From contig NZ_BAAAEN010000002.1 in the NCBI RefSeq assembly GCF_039523035.1, positions 399,276-463,275 of the forward strand: 64,000 bases of DNA, read 5' to 3'. Both the position numbers and the translations under genes were made by a program. This document shows positions 16,677 through 25,622 of the stretch, one piece after another. Numbering within the stretch: position 1 is the first letter of the stretch; each line of letters begins with the position of its first letter. The notes beneath the pieces are model-generated. The model was not told where the DNA came from. It worked only from the letters and a program-made list of their open reading frames with translations, and searched no databases. Source of the stretch: Pigmentiphaga daeguensis. GTDB lineage: Bacteria; Pseudomonadota; Gammaproteobacteria; Burkholderiales; Burkholderiaceae_B.

Positions 16677-19205
16677 ATGACCACCGACATCCGTTCGTTC
16701 TCACCGCTGTCCCTCCTGGCCCAGGCCTGGCGCATGACCGTGCGCGACTGGCGCGCCGGGGAACTCAGGCTGCTGGCGATGGCGCTGGTCATTGCCGTGG
16801 CCTCGGTTTCCAGCGTGGGCTTCCTGGCCGACCGCATCCGCCAGGCGCTGGAACGGGATGCCGCCCAATTGCTGGGCGGCGACGTGGTGCTGATTTCCGA
16901 TAACCCGATCGACCAGGGGCCGCGCGAAGAGGCGCGCCGGCTGGGGCTGACGGTGACCCAGAACCTGCAGTTTCCCTCCATGGCCAGCGTCGGGACGGGC
17001 GACGCCGCGCGTTCGCAACTGGCGGCCTTGAAGGCGGTGCGGCCGGGCTATCCGCTGCGCGGCAGCCTGCGCGTGGCCGATGGCCCCACCGCGCCCGACC
17101 AACCGACGCGCGAGATCCCCGCGCCCGGGACCGCCTGGGTGGACCCGCAACTGCTGTCGCTGCTGGAGGTGCGCGTGGGAGACGACCTGCAACTGGGCGA
17201 CCGGCATTTCCGCATCGCGCGCGTGATCACGGTGGAACCCGATCGCGGCATGAATTTCATCAACGTCGCGCCGCGGGTCATGATCCGCGAGGACGACCTG
17301 GCGTCCACCGGCTTGGTGACCTTCGGCAGCCGTATCACCTACCGCCTGCTCGCCGCCGGACAACCGGCGGCGGCACGCGAGTACGCGGCCTGGCTGCAGG
17401 CCCATCCGCAGCGCGGGCAGCGCGTGGAGACGCTGGATTCGGGCCGGCCCGAGATGCGGCGGACCATCGACCGGGCGCAGCAGTTCCTGTCTCTGGTGGC
17501 CCTGCTGGCGGCCCTGATCGCGGCGGTGGCCGTGGCGCTGGCCGCACGGCGCTTCACGCTGCGCCATTTCGACAGCGTGGCGGTGATGCGCTGCCTGGGC
17601 GCGACGCAGACCACGCTGACCTGGCTGTTCGCCGCCGAGTTCCTGATCATCGCCCTGGGGGCGGCCGCCGTCGGCAGCGCGCTCGGCTATGCCGCGCACG
17701 AAGGCCTGATCGCCGCGCTGGGCGGCCTGATCACGGCCGATCTGCCGCGTGCCGGGCCGCTGCCCGCGATACAGGGTTTTCTTGCCGGCGTCTGGCTGCT
17801 GATGGGCTTCGCGTTGCCGCCGCTGGCCCAGTTGCGCCATGTCGCGCCCGCCCGGGTATTGCGCCGCGACACCGGCGTCGCGCCGGCGCGCACCGCGCTC
17901 GGCTACGGCATGGGCGCGGTGGGCTTCGCGCTGCTGCTGCTATGGTTCGCGCGCGACCTGAAGCTGGGCCTGATGGTAGCCGGGGGATTCCTGGGCGGCT
18001 TCCTGCTGTTTTCCGGCATCTCGTGGCTGGGGCTGCGTTGGCTGGAGCCGCTGCGGCAATGGCAGCGCGGGCCGGTGGCCCTGCGTTTCGCGCTGGCGGG
18101 CGTGGTCCGCCGCCGTGGCGCCACGGTGGCGCAGATATGCGCCCTGGCGGTGGGGCTGATGGCGATCCTGCTGCTGTCCATCACCCGCGGCGACCTGGTC
18201 GAGGGCTGGCGCAGCGCCGCGCCGCCCGACGCGCCCAACCGTTTCCTGATCAACATCCAGCCGGACCAGCGCGAGGCGGTCACGCAGCGCCTGGCGCAGG
18301 CGGGACTGGGCCACGTGCAGCTGTACCCCATGATCCGTGGGCGCCTGGTCGAGATCAACGGCCGCGCGGTGGGGCCGGCCGACTACCAGGACGATCGCGC
18401 GCAGCGGCTGGTGGACCGGGAGTTCAACCTGTCCTACATGGACCAGTTGCCGGGCCACAACCGCGACGTGGCCGGCCGCTGGCTGGACCCGGATGCCGCC
18501 GAGGTGTCGATGGAGCAGGGCATCGCGAAGACCCTGGGCGTGAACCTGGGCGACACGCTCCGGTTCGACATCGCCGGCAACGCGGTCGACGTGAAGGTGA
18601 CCGGCCTGCGGGCGGTGGACTGGGATTCCATGCAGGTGAACTTCTTCGCCATCCTGTCGCCGGCGGCGCTGCGCGACATGCCGCAGAGCTGGATCACCGC
18701 GCTGCACCTGCCGCCCGAGCAGGCCGACCTGTCCAACGCGCTGATCCGCGAGTTTCCCAACCTGACCATCTTCGATACCAGCGCCATCCTGCGACAGGTG
18801 CAGGACGTGCTGGAGCAGGTGGTGGCGGCGGTGCAGTTCCTGTTCCTGTTCACGCTGGCCGCCGGCTGCCTGGTCCTGTATGCGGCGCTGGCCTCCACCC
18901 GCGACGAGCGGGTGCGCGAGGCCGGGCTGCTGCGCGCGCTGGGGGCCACGCGCCGGCAGCTGTCGCTGGCGCAGTGGCTGGAGCTGGCCGCCATAGGCGG
19001 CGCGGCGGGCGTGCTGGCCGCGGCCGGCGCGTCGGTGATCGCGTGGTTGCTGGCCCGCCATGTGTTCAACTTCGCGCTGACGCCGAACCCGTGGGTTTGG
19101 GTGGCCGGGCTGCTGGTGGGCGTGGCGTGCGCCTGGGCGGGGGGATGGATGGGGCTGCGCGGCGTGCTGCGCCAGCCGCCGCTGGCGACCCTCAGGGAAG
19201 CCTAG
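16677..19205 (+). CDS. FtsX/YbbP-type ABC transporter permease
   Basis: The 842-residue protein is a large MacB/FtsX-family permease of the YbbP type: an N-terminal transmembrane helix, a periplasmic domain, a block of three helices near residues 260-400, a second periplasmic domain and a C-terminal FtsX helix bundle with TRDERVREAGLLRALGATRR. In E. coli YbbP works with the ATPase YbbA, beside the thioesterase TesA. Neither gene is next to this one, so the ATPase must be encoded elsewhere. The complex is thought to act on lipids or hydrophobic compounds in the inner membrane. A truncated haemoglobin gene starts 20 bases after its stop and is probably cotranscribed. Confidence 0.85.
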   Translation: MTTDIRSFSPLSLLAQAWRMTVRDWRAGELRLLAMALVIAVASVSSVGFLADRIRQALERDAAQLLGGDVVLISDNPIDQGPREEARRLGLTVTQNLQFPSMASVGTGDAARSQLAALKAVRPGYPLRGSLRVADGPTAPDQPTREIPAPGTAWVDPQLLSLLEVRVGDDLQLGDRHFRIARVITVEPDRGMNFINVAPRVMIREDDLASTGLVTFGSRITYRLLAAGQPAAAREYAAWLQAHPQRGQRVETLDSGRPEMRRTIDRAQQFLSLVALLAALIAAVAVALAARRFTLRHFDSVAVMRCLGATQTTLTWLFAAEFLIIALGAAAVGSALGYAAHEGLIAALGGLITADLPRAGPLPAIQGFLAGVWLLMGFALPPLAQLRHVAPARVLRRDTGVAPARTALGYGMGAVGFALLLLWFARDLKLGLMVAGGFLGGFLLFSGISWLGLRWLEPLRQWQRGPVALRFALAGVVRRRGATVAQICALAVGLMAILLLSITRGDLVEGWRSAAPPDAPNRFLINIQPDQREAVTQRLAQAGLGHVQLYPMIRGRLVEINGRAVGPADYQDDRAQRLVDREFNLSYMDQLPGHNRDVAGRWLDPDAAEVSMEQGIAKTLGVNLGDTLRFDIAGNAVDVKVTGLRAVDWDSMQVNFFAILSPAALRDMPQSWITALHLPPEQADLSNALIREFPNLTIFDTSAILRQVQDVLEQVVAAVQFLFLFTLAAGCLVLYAALASTRDERVREAGLLRALGATRRQLSLAQWLELAAIGGAAGVLAAAGASVIAWLLARHVFNFALTPNPWVWVAGLLVGVACAWAGGWMGLRGVLRQPPLATLREA

Positions 19206-19225
19206 CGCTTTTCGATGATACCGAG

Positions 19226-19657
19226 ATGAACGACAAGACGATATTGATACGCGAGCCCGAGGAACCGGCTCCGGCCGGTCAGACCGTGTTCGACGTGATC
19301 GGCGGCGAAGCGCGCGTGCGCGAGCTGGTCGACCGGTTCTACGACCTGATGGACCTGGACGCGGACCTGGCGGAGCTGCGCGCCGCGCACGGCCCGTCGC
19401 TGGACCAGGCCAGGGAGAAGTTGTTCTGGTTCCTGTGCGGCTGGATGGGCGGCCCCGATTACTACATTCGCCGCTTCGGCCATCCCCGCCTGCGGGCACG
19501 CCATCTGCCGTTCTCGATCGGCACCACGGAGCGCGACCAGTGGGTGGTCTGCATGGGCCGGGCGATGCAGCAGGTCGGCGTCGAGCCGGCGCTGGCCGAC
19601 AAGCTGCTGGCCTCGTTCTACAACACGGCGGACTGGATGCGGAACCGGCCGGAGTAG
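19226..19657 (+). CDS. Group II truncated haemoglobin
   Basis: The 143-residue protein is a group II truncated globin. It has TVFDVIGGEARVRELVDRFY at the A/B helices, the WFLCGWMGGPDYY stretch of the E helix, the proximal-histidine region GHPRLRARHLPF and the diagnostic G-helix Trp in RDQWVVCM. These cytosolic haem proteins bind oxygen and nitric oxide and are linked to NO or redox defence. It starts 20 bases after the YbbP-type permease and is convergent with a LysR gene eight bases beyond its stop. The adjacent thiol-poor N-terminus has no unusual extension. Confidence 0.9.
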   Translation: MNDKTILIREPEEPAPAGQTVFDVIGGEARVRELVDRFYDLMDLDADLAELRAAHGPSLDQAREKLFWFLCGWMGGPDYYIRRFGHPRLRARHLPFSIGTTERDQWVVCMGRAMQQVGVEPALADKLLASFYNTADWMRNRPE

Positions 19658-19664
19658 GCCGGAC

Positions 19665-20576
19665 TCATGCGCCGTCGCCGGATCTCTCCCAGGGGGGCGT
19701 GCCGCCCAGGTGGTCGCGCAGCCAGGCCAGCAGCAGTTCCATGCGCGGCAAGGCGCGCTTGCGGGCCGGGATCAGGGCCTTGAGCCATACGTCCTGCAAG
19801 GGGTGGTCCTCCAGCAGCGCCACCAGGCTGCCGTCCGCGAGCGCGCGCCGCGCAACATAGGTGGGCAGGACGGCGATGCCGTTGCCGGCGCGGGCCGAGG
19901 CATAGAGCACATAGTTGTCGTTGGCGCCCAGGCGCGCGGGCACGTCGACGCTGATGGGCCCGCTCGCGCTGTTGAAGTGCCAGCTGTGGCCGGTGGGATT
20001 GAACACCAGGCAGTCGTGGTCGGCCAGGTCGCGCGGATGGCGCGGGGCGGGCCGGCGCGCCAGGTAGCCGGGCGCGGCGCAGACGACCTGGCGCAGCGGG
20101 CACAGCGGCTCGTCCACCACGCCCTCGTAGCTGTCGGCGCGGCCGCTGACCGAGATGTCGAAGCCTTCCTCGGCGGGATTGGCCGACCGGTCCAGCAGCG
20201 CGACCTCCAGGGTCAGCCGTTCATGGCGCCGCTGGAAGGCCGCGAGGATGTCGGCCAGGTACAGCACCGTGAGCGAGGTCGGGGCCCGCAGCCGGATGTG
20301 GCCGTCCAGCGCATCCTGGTCGCGCTTGAGTTCCGAGGCGATGTCATCGAAATCGCTGACCAGCGCGCGCGCCCGCGCGTGGAACTTGTGGCCGGCCTCG
20401 GTCAGCGTCACGCGGCGGCTGGAGCGTTCGAACAGGCGCGCGCCCAAGGTCCATTCGAGATGGCCGACGCGCTTGGCCACGACCGAGGGCACGGTATCGA
20501 GCTGGCGCGCGGCCTCCGAGAAATTGCCGCCGCGCACCGTGGCAAGAAAGGCGCGCAGGTTGGCCAGGGTATCCAT
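19665..20576 (-). CDS. LysR family transcriptional regulator
   Basis: The 303-residue LysR protein has an N-terminal winged helix (NLRAFLATVRGGNFSEAAR, then DTVPSVVAKRVGHLE) and the usual substrate-binding-like C-terminal domain. It is divergent from an FAD-dependent oxidoreductase and a Bug receptor, the standard position for their activator. The shared 100-base intergenic region holds two nested inverted repeats. The outer one begins two bases from this gene's start codon, so binding there would also block its own expression. Confidence 0.9.
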   Translation of the reverse strand: MDTLANLRAFLATVRGGNFSEAARQLDTVPSVVAKRVGHLEWTLGARLFERSSRRVTLTEAGHKFHARARALVSDFDDIASELKRDQDALDGHIRLRAPTSLTVLYLADILAAFQRRHERLTLEVALLDRSANPAEEGFDISVSGRADSYEGVVDEPLCPLRQVVCAAPGYLARRPAPRHPRDLADHDCLVFNPTGHSWHFNSASGPISVDVPARLGANDNYVLYASARAGNGIAVLPTYVARRALADGSLVALLEDHPLQDVWLKALIPARKRALPRMELLLAWLRDHLGGTPPWERSGDGA

Positions 20577-20578
20577 TT

Positions 20579-20640
20579 TCTATTCCAAAACGCGAAAACT
20601 GGTGCTTCGAATTAGACCAGATAATCCGTTTTGAAATAGA
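20579..20640. promoter_or_regulatory. Nested inverted repeats in the LysR/oxidoreductase divergent promoter
   Basis: TCTATTCCAAAACG (20579-20592) and CGTTTTGAAATAGA (20627-20640) are inverted repeats of 14 bases with one mismatch, 34 bases apart. Inside them CTGGT (20600-20604) and ACCAG (20616-20620) form a second inverted repeat. This arrangement suits a LysR tetramer contacting a recognition site and an activation site. The protein assignment is inference from location. Confidence 0.6.
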
Positions 20641-20676
20641 TAACATGTCCGCTTCCCTGAATGACAAGGTGGAGCA

Positions 20677-22035
20677 ATGACAACGGCACATCCGGCCAGC
20701 GTGACCGAACCCGCGCGGCAGACCCCCATCCTGGGCGAATTCGACGTGGTGGTGCTGGGCGGCGGCCCCGCCGGCATGACGGCCGCCGCCGCGGCGGCGC
20801 GCCACGGCTGCCGTACCTTGCTGATCGAGCGCTACGGATTCCTGGGCGGCATGGGCACGGCGGCCGGCGTGACCAATTTCTGCGGCCTGCACGCCAATGT
20901 ATTCGGCGACAACCGGCGCGTGGTGCACGGCCTGGCGGACGAACTGCTGGCCACGCTGGAGAAGCTGGGCGGTTTGTGCGAGCCGCATCGCATGTTCCAG
21001 GACAAGATCATGGCGCAGGCCTACGACAACGCGGCCTACAAACTGGCCGCCGACGATCTGGTCGTCGCCAGCGGCAGCCAGCTTCTGTTCCACGCGCAGG
21101 CGGCCGGGGTGCTGATGCGCTCGCCGGCCGAGATTGCCGCGCTGCTGGTCGAGACCAAGTCCGGCCGTGCCGCGGTGGTCGGCAGGATCTACATCGATTG
21201 CTCGGGCGACGGCGACATGGCGGCCGCGGCGGGCGTGCCCTATGAAAAGGGCGATGGCCACGGCGGCATGCTGTATCCGTCGACCATGTTCCGCGTCAAC
21301 AACGTCGATCCGGCCCGTGCCGGCAGGGCCTGGGAACACTTCGGCCGCCTGATGGAGGAGGCCGCCCGCGACGGCCGCCGGTTCGCCCGCAAGACGCCCA
21401 TCGTGCGGCCGCAGAAGAATCCGGTCGAATGGCGCGCCAACGTGACCCAGCTCAGCAACCCGGACGGGACCGCGATCGACGGCACCGATGCCTGGCAACT
21501 GAGCGAGGGCGAGTTGCAGGGACGGCGCCAGGCCCGCGACTTCTTCGAGTTCCTGCGCGAGTACGCGCCGGGTTTCGATGCCTCGTACATCCTGGAGATC
21601 GCGCCGCAGGTCGGCATACGCGAGACGCGCCGCATCGTCGGCGAATACCAGTTGACCGAGGGCGACGTGCTGGGCTGCGCGAGCTTCGAGGACACCATAG
21701 GCGTGAACGGCTGGCCGGTCGAGGCCCACGTCGCCGGCGACATCGTATTCAAGTTCGTCGACGTGCCCAACGTCAGGGGCTTCAACCACCTGCCGTACCG
21801 CATGCTGCTGCCGCTGGGCGTGGACAACCTCCTGGTCGCGGGGCGCTGCGCCTCGATGACCCACATGGGCCAGTCGGCCGCGCGCGTGACCGGCCCGTGC
21901 TTCGCCATGGGCCAGGCGGCCGGCACGGCGGCGGCCCTGTCGCTGCGCGCCGGCGTGGCGCCGCGCCGACTCGACGTGGCCGCCCTGCAGCAAGTGCTGG
22001 AGCGGGACGGCGCCTACCTGGGCCGGGACATGTAG
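20677..22035 (+). CDS. FAD-dependent oxidoreductase
   Basis: The 452-residue protein has an N-terminal dinucleotide-binding fold (DVVVLGGGPAGMTAAAAAAR, residues 24-43) and the FAD_oxidored family pattern, including FLGGMGTAAGVTNFCG and YIDCSGDGDMAAAAG. The C-terminal part with NLLVAGRCASMTHMGQSAAR closes the flavin domain. Relatives oxidise or reduce diverse small carboxylates, and the substrate is not apparent. The gene is followed 46 bases later by a Bug receptor and is divergent from a LysR regulator. The unit therefore looks like uptake plus a first redox step for one organic acid. Confidence 0.85.
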   Translation: MTTAHPASVTEPARQTPILGEFDVVVLGGGPAGMTAAAAAARHGCRTLLIERYGFLGGMGTAAGVTNFCGLHANVFGDNRRVVHGLADELLATLEKLGGLCEPHRMFQDKIMAQAYDNAAYKLAADDLVVASGSQLLFHAQAAGVLMRSPAEIAALLVETKSGRAAVVGRIYIDCSGDGDMAAAAGVPYEKGDGHGGMLYPSTMFRVNNVDPARAGRAWEHFGRLMEEAARDGRRFARKTPIVRPQKNPVEWRANVTQLSNPDGTAIDGTDAWQLSEGELQGRRQARDFFEFLREYAPGFDASYILEIAPQVGIRETRRIVGEYQLTEGDVLGCASFEDTIGVNGWPVEAHVAGDIVFKFVDVPNVRGFNHLPYRMLLPLGVDNLLVAGRCASMTHMGQSAARVTGPCFAMGQAAGTAAALSLRAGVAPRRLDVAALQQVLERDGAYLGRDM

Positions 22036-22081
22036 GCCTGGCGGCAGTAGGTAATTTTCTTCATCACAAGGAGACAATATC

Positions 22082-23044
22082 GTGATCAGACGCCTGGCTG
22101 CGGCCATGTTTTTCGCCCCTTTGCTGGCCGTTCCCGCCCATGCGCAATGGCCCGAGAGGCCGGTGCGCATCATCGCTCCCTTCGCTCCGGCTTCCACGCC
22201 GGATACCCTGGCCAGAGTGCTGTCCGAACGCCTGTCCAAGCGGCTCAAGCAGACTTTCGTCGTCGAGAACAAGGCCGGCGCCGGTGGCATGATAGGCACC
22301 GACCACGTCGCCAAGGCGGCGCCCGACGGCCTGACGCTGGGCGTAAGCATCACCGGTCCGCTGGTGAACAACAAGCTGCTCTACAAGAAGATGCCGTATG
22401 ACCCGGACCGCGACCTGACGCCCATCACCATCGCCGTGATGCAGCCCAGCGTGATCGTCGCACGTGCCGGACTGCTTGCTGCCAACCTGGAGCAACTGGT
22501 CGCGCTGCTCAGGCAGTCGCCCGGCAAGTTCAACTACGCCTCCATCGGCAATGGCTCGCTGTCGCACCTGACGATGGAACTGGTCGCCTCGCGCAGCGGC
22601 ACCAGCATCGTCCATGTGCCGTACGGCGGTTCGAGCCAGGCTGTGACCGCCTTGCTCGCCGGCGATGTCGACATGGCGTGCCTGCCCGCCGCCGCGGTGC
22701 AGTCCTTCGTGAAGGCCGGCAAGCTGCGCGCCATCGCCGTCACCACCGGCGCCCGCACCCGCTTCATGCCCGAGGTCCCGACCCTGGCCGAACAGGGCAT
22801 GAAGGGCGTGGACACCGGTGCCTGGATGGGGATCGTCGCGCCGGCCGGCCTGGATCCGGCCTTGAAGTCCCGCATCCACGACGAGGTCGTCCGGGCGCTG
22901 GAGGAACCCGAGGCGCGCAAGGCGTTCGACAGCCAGATGATGGAAGTCGTGGCGGGTACGCCCGAGGCGTTTTCCGCCTACCTGAAGGAAGAGGCGGATC
23001 GCTGGTTTCCCATCATCCGCAAGAACGGGATCGAGCTGGATTGA
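22082..23044 (+). CDS. Bug (TctC) family periplasmic substrate-binding protein
   Basis: The 320-residue protein is a tripartite tricarboxylate receptor of the Bug family: signal peptide to AHA near residue 21, then QWPERPVRIIAPFAPASTPDT, VVENKAGAGGMIG, the central NYASIGNGSLSHLTMELV and VPYGGSSQAV. It binds a carboxylated ligand in the periplasm. A GTG start is preceded by AAGGAG. No TctA/TctB membrane genes are nearby, as is common for the many orphan Bug proteins of Bordetella. Its position after the FAD oxidoreductase suggests the two share a ligand or its product. Confidence 0.92.
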   Translation: MIRRLAAAMFFAPLLAVPAHAQWPERPVRIIAPFAPASTPDTLARVLSERLSKRLKQTFVVENKAGAGGMIGTDHVAKAAPDGLTLGVSITGPLVNNKLLYKKMPYDPDRDLTPITIAVMQPSVIVARAGLLAANLEQLVALLRQSPGKFNYASIGNGSLSHLTMELVASRSGTSIVHVPYGGSSQAVTALLAGDVDMACLPAAAVQSFVKAGKLRAIAVTTGARTRFMPEVPTLAEQGMKGVDTGAWMGIVAPAGLDPALKSRIHDEVVRALEEPEARKAFDSQMMEVVAGTPEAFSAYLKEEADRWFPIIRKNGIELD

Positions 23045-23114
23045 GCGCGCACGGCCCCCCGGCTTGGGGCCCGCGTCGCCTGAGCCTAAAATCCCTGGTT
23101 TTGGGGGCCGAGTC

Positions 23115-24596
23115 TTGACCGAATACCTGTTGTGGGGCAGCGCCGTCGCTGCCGTGCTCGCGGCATTGTTCGCACTGTTGGCGCTGCTGCGCAAGCCGGG
23201 GGCGGATCCGCGCCTGGACCAGATCCTGACCGAGCAGGAGCGCCTGGAGCGCACGCTGCGGGCCGACATCACCGAGAGCCAGCGTGGCCTGCGGTCGGAA
23301 CTGGCCGAGTCCACGCGCGGGCTGCGCACCGAACTGGGCCAGACGCTGGCCCAGGGCATGCAGGCGCTGGGCGGCCAGCAGGCGCAGCAGGCCCAGGTGC
23401 TGAACCAGCAGCTCGACGCTTTCGCCCAGAACCTGACCACGCTGACGGCGCAATTGCAGGAACGCTTCGAGGCGCTGCGCATTTCGCTGACCCGCGACGC
23501 CGCGGCCAACCGCGACGAGAGCGCGCAGGCCCTGCAGCGCTTCGCCGATCGTTTCTCCGAACAATTGCGCGTGCTGACCGAGGCCAACGAGCGCCGCATG
23601 GTCGAGGTCCGCACGACCGTGGAGCAGCGCCTCAAGGACATGCAGGCCGACAACTCCGTGAAGCTCGAGGAGATGCGCCGCACCGTGGACGAGAAACTGC
23701 ACGCCACGCTGGAACAGCGGCTGGGCGAGTCCTTCAAGCTGGTCTCCGACCGGCTGGAGGCCGTGCACAAGGGGCTGGGCGAAATGCAATCGCTGGCGGC
23801 CGGCGTGGGCGACCTCAAGCGCGTGCTGACCAACGTGAAGACGCGCGGGACCTGGGGCGAAGTGCAGCTCGGCATGCTGATCGAGCAGACCATGACGCCG
23901 GCGCAGTATGCCCGCAACATCAAGCCGGTGCCCGGCAGCGACGAACTGGTGGAGTTCGCCATCCGCCTGCCGGGACGCGGTGACGATGCCGTACCGGTGT
24001 GGCTGCCGATCGACGCCAAGTTCCCCAAGGAGGAATACGAGCGGCTGGTGGACGCGCAGGAGCGCGCCGACCTCGATGCCGTGCGCGCCGCCGGGCAGGC
24101 CTTCGAGCGCGGCGTGGAGCTGGAGGGCCGCCGCATCGGCTCCAAGTACATCGCGCCGCCGCATACCACCGATTTCGCCATCATGTTCCTGCCCACCGAG
24201 GGGCTGTACGCGGAGGTCCTGCGGCGGGCCGGCCTGATGGACAAGCTGCATGCGCTGCGCATCAACGTGGCCGGCCCCAGCACCCTGGCCGCGCTGCTGA
24301 ACAGCCTGCAGATGGGGTTCCGGACGCTGGCCATCGAGCAGCGTTCGTCCGAGGTCTGGAAGGTACTGGGCGCGGTCAAGTCGGAATTCGGCAAGTTCGG
24401 CGACGCGTTGGCCAGCGTGAAGAAGACGCTGGAAACCGCCAGCAACAAGATCGGACAGACCGAGGTGCGCACCCGCGCCATGCTGCGCAACCTGAAAACC
24501 GTCGAAGCCCTGCCGGAAGGCGAGACACGCCAGTTGCTGGGGACCGAGGACGACAACCTCGCGGCCGACGAGGCCGACGGGGAAGCGGACAACTAA
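23115..24596 (+). CDS. rmuC: DNA recombination protein RmuC family
   Basis: The 493-residue protein has the RmuC layout: one N-terminal membrane helix (residues about 5-27), a long coiled coil (about 35-230) rich in Glu, Arg and Gln, and a C-terminal nuclease-like RmuC domain with TRGTWGEVQLGMLIEQTM, PIDAKFPKEEYERL and HTTDFAIMFLPTEGLYAEV. In E. coli RmuC limits rearrangements between inverted repeats. I choose the TTG at 23115, just before the membrane helix, since no ATG or GTG begins a sensible protein here; a TTG at 23064 is the alternative. It is followed 33 bases later by a MAPEG gene. Confidence 0.88.
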   Translation: MTEYLLWGSAVAAVLAALFALLALLRKPGADPRLDQILTEQERLERTLRADITESQRGLRSELAESTRGLRTELGQTLAQGMQALGGQQAQQAQVLNQQLDAFAQNLTTLTAQLQERFEALRISLTRDAAANRDESAQALQRFADRFSEQLRVLTEANERRMVEVRTTVEQRLKDMQADNSVKLEEMRRTVDEKLHATLEQRLGESFKLVSDRLEAVHKGLGEMQSLAAGVGDLKRVLTNVKTRGTWGEVQLGMLIEQTMTPAQYARNIKPVPGSDELVEFAIRLPGRGDDAVPVWLPIDAKFPKEEYERLVDAQERADLDAVRAAGQAFERGVELEGRRIGSKYIAPPHTTDFAIMFLPTEGLYAEVLRRAGLMDKLHALRINVAGPSTLAALLNSLQMGFRTLAIEQRSSEVWKVLGAVKSEFGKFGDALASVKKTLETASNKIGQTEVRTRAMLRNLKTVEALPEGETRQLLGTEDDNLAADEADGEADN

Positions 24597-24629
24597 GACA
24601 CGCGGGGCCAGGCCCCCGGGGAGGCTGGC

Positions 24630-25019
24630 ATGACCATCGCATTCTGGTGTGTGTTCGTCGCGGTACTGATGCCCTACGTCTGCTTCGGTATCGCCCGGAA
24701 CAGGGCGCGGCCGTTGCGCGACAACCGCGATCCGCGCGATTTCCCGAACCGCATACAAGGCATCGCCAAGCGCGCCTGGAGCGCGCACCTGAACGCATTC
24801 GAGACCCTGCCGGGTTTCGCCGCGGCGGTGATCATCGCGCACCTGGCCGGTACCCCGCAGCACCTGGCGGATGGCTGGGCGCTGGCCTGGGTCGCGGCGC
24901 GGCTGCTGTTCATCGGTTGGTACCTGGGCGACAAGCCGGGCCTGCGCTCGGCCGCGCACGTCGCCAGCATGATGTGCGTGCTGGGGCTGTTCGTGTCCGC
25001 GACCGTGGCGGCGGCATGA
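24630..25019 (+). CDS. MAPEG family membrane protein
   Basis: The 129-residue protein has four predicted membrane helices and the MAPEG pattern: an N-terminal helix, then RIQGIAKRAWSAHLNAFETLPGFAAAVI with the conserved Asn/Glu region, and a C-terminal helix pair. Eukaryotic MAPEG proteins are glutathione-linked enzymes of eicosanoid metabolism; bacterial members are mostly uncharacterised. The ATG at 24630 has GGGGAGG upstream. It sits 33 bases after rmuC and may be in the same transcript. The ArsR-type promoter region begins 13 bases after its stop. Confidence 0.85.
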   Translation: MTIAFWCVFVAVLMPYVCFGIARNRARPLRDNRDPRDFPNRIQGIAKRAWSAHLNAFETLPGFAAAVIIAHLAGTPQHLADGWALAWVAARLLFIGWYLGDKPGLRSAAHVASMMCVLGLFVSATVAAA

Positions 25020-25032
25020 GGCCGTAAAAATG

Positions 25033-25090
25033 TGCAACAGAATGGTTGCACGTATCCCGGGCCTCGATATACTGCAACCGAAACGTTGCA
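25033..25090 (+). promoter_or_regulatory. Promoter framed by two identical operators (SRPBCC-ArsR operon)
   Basis: TGCAAC-N6-GTTGCA occurs twice, at 25033-25050 and 25073-25090, exactly 40 bases apart. A plausible promoter lies between and partly inside them: TTGCAC (25046-25051) as -35 and TATACT (25068-25073) as -10, with a 16-base spacer. Thus one operator covers the -35 element and the other touches the -10. The ArsR protein encoded at 25606 is the natural ligand. Confidence 0.75.
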
Positions 25091-25103
25091 GAAGGGGTCT
25101 CCC

Positions 25104-25622
25104 ATGAAGACGTACGACCGCATCGAAAAGCAGGTCGTGTTGCGCGCGCCGGTCGAGCGCGTGTGGCACGCCCTGACCAATATCCAGGAGTTCGCGCAGT
25201 GGTTCGGTGTCAAGCTGGACCACCCCTTCGCCCCCGGCCGCGCCATCACCGGCAGCTTCGAGGGCGGCTTCGACCAGGACGAGATCGAGCGCTACCAGGC
25301 CTCGCTGGGCCTGCAGCCGGCGGCGATACGGCAGCCGCTGCCGCATGAGGTGTTCTGCACCGTCGAGCGCATGGAAGCGCCGCGTCTCTTCAGCTTCCGC
25401 TGGGTGCCGTTCGGCATCGACGCGGACTGCGATCCCGGGCAGGAGCCGACGACCCTGGTCGAGTTCCAGTTGGAACCCATCCCCGAGGGCACGCGGTTGA
25501 CCATTACCGAGTCGGGCTTCGAGCGCGTGCCGGCACACCGGCGCGAACGGGCCTTCATGATGAACGATGGTGGCTGGAGTGCCCAGGCCGACAACATCCG
25601 GCGCCATGTCGAAGGTGCGTGA
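25104..25622 (+). CDS. SRPBCC (AHSA1-like) domain protein
   Basis: The 172-residue protein is a START/AHSA1-type lipid- or ligand-binding domain: QVVLRAPVERVWHALTNIQEFAQWFG at the N-terminus, a central beta sheet with LFSFRWVPFG, and a closing helix HRRERAFMMNDGGWSAQADN. These domains form a hydrophobic cavity, and their bacterial members are often co-expressed with an ArsR repressor, as here. The start at 25104 follows GAAGGGG. The downstream ArsR gene begins 17 bases before this gene's stop. Its ligand and its biochemical role are unknown. Confidence 0.88.
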   Translation: MKTYDRIEKQVVLRAPVERVWHALTNIQEFAQWFGVKLDHPFAPGRAITGSFEGGFDQDEIERYQASLGLQPAAIRQPLPHEVFCTVERMEAPRLFSFRWVPFGIDADCDPGQEPTTLVEFQLEPIPEGTRLTITESGFERVPAHRRERAFMMNDGGWSAQADNIRRHVEGA

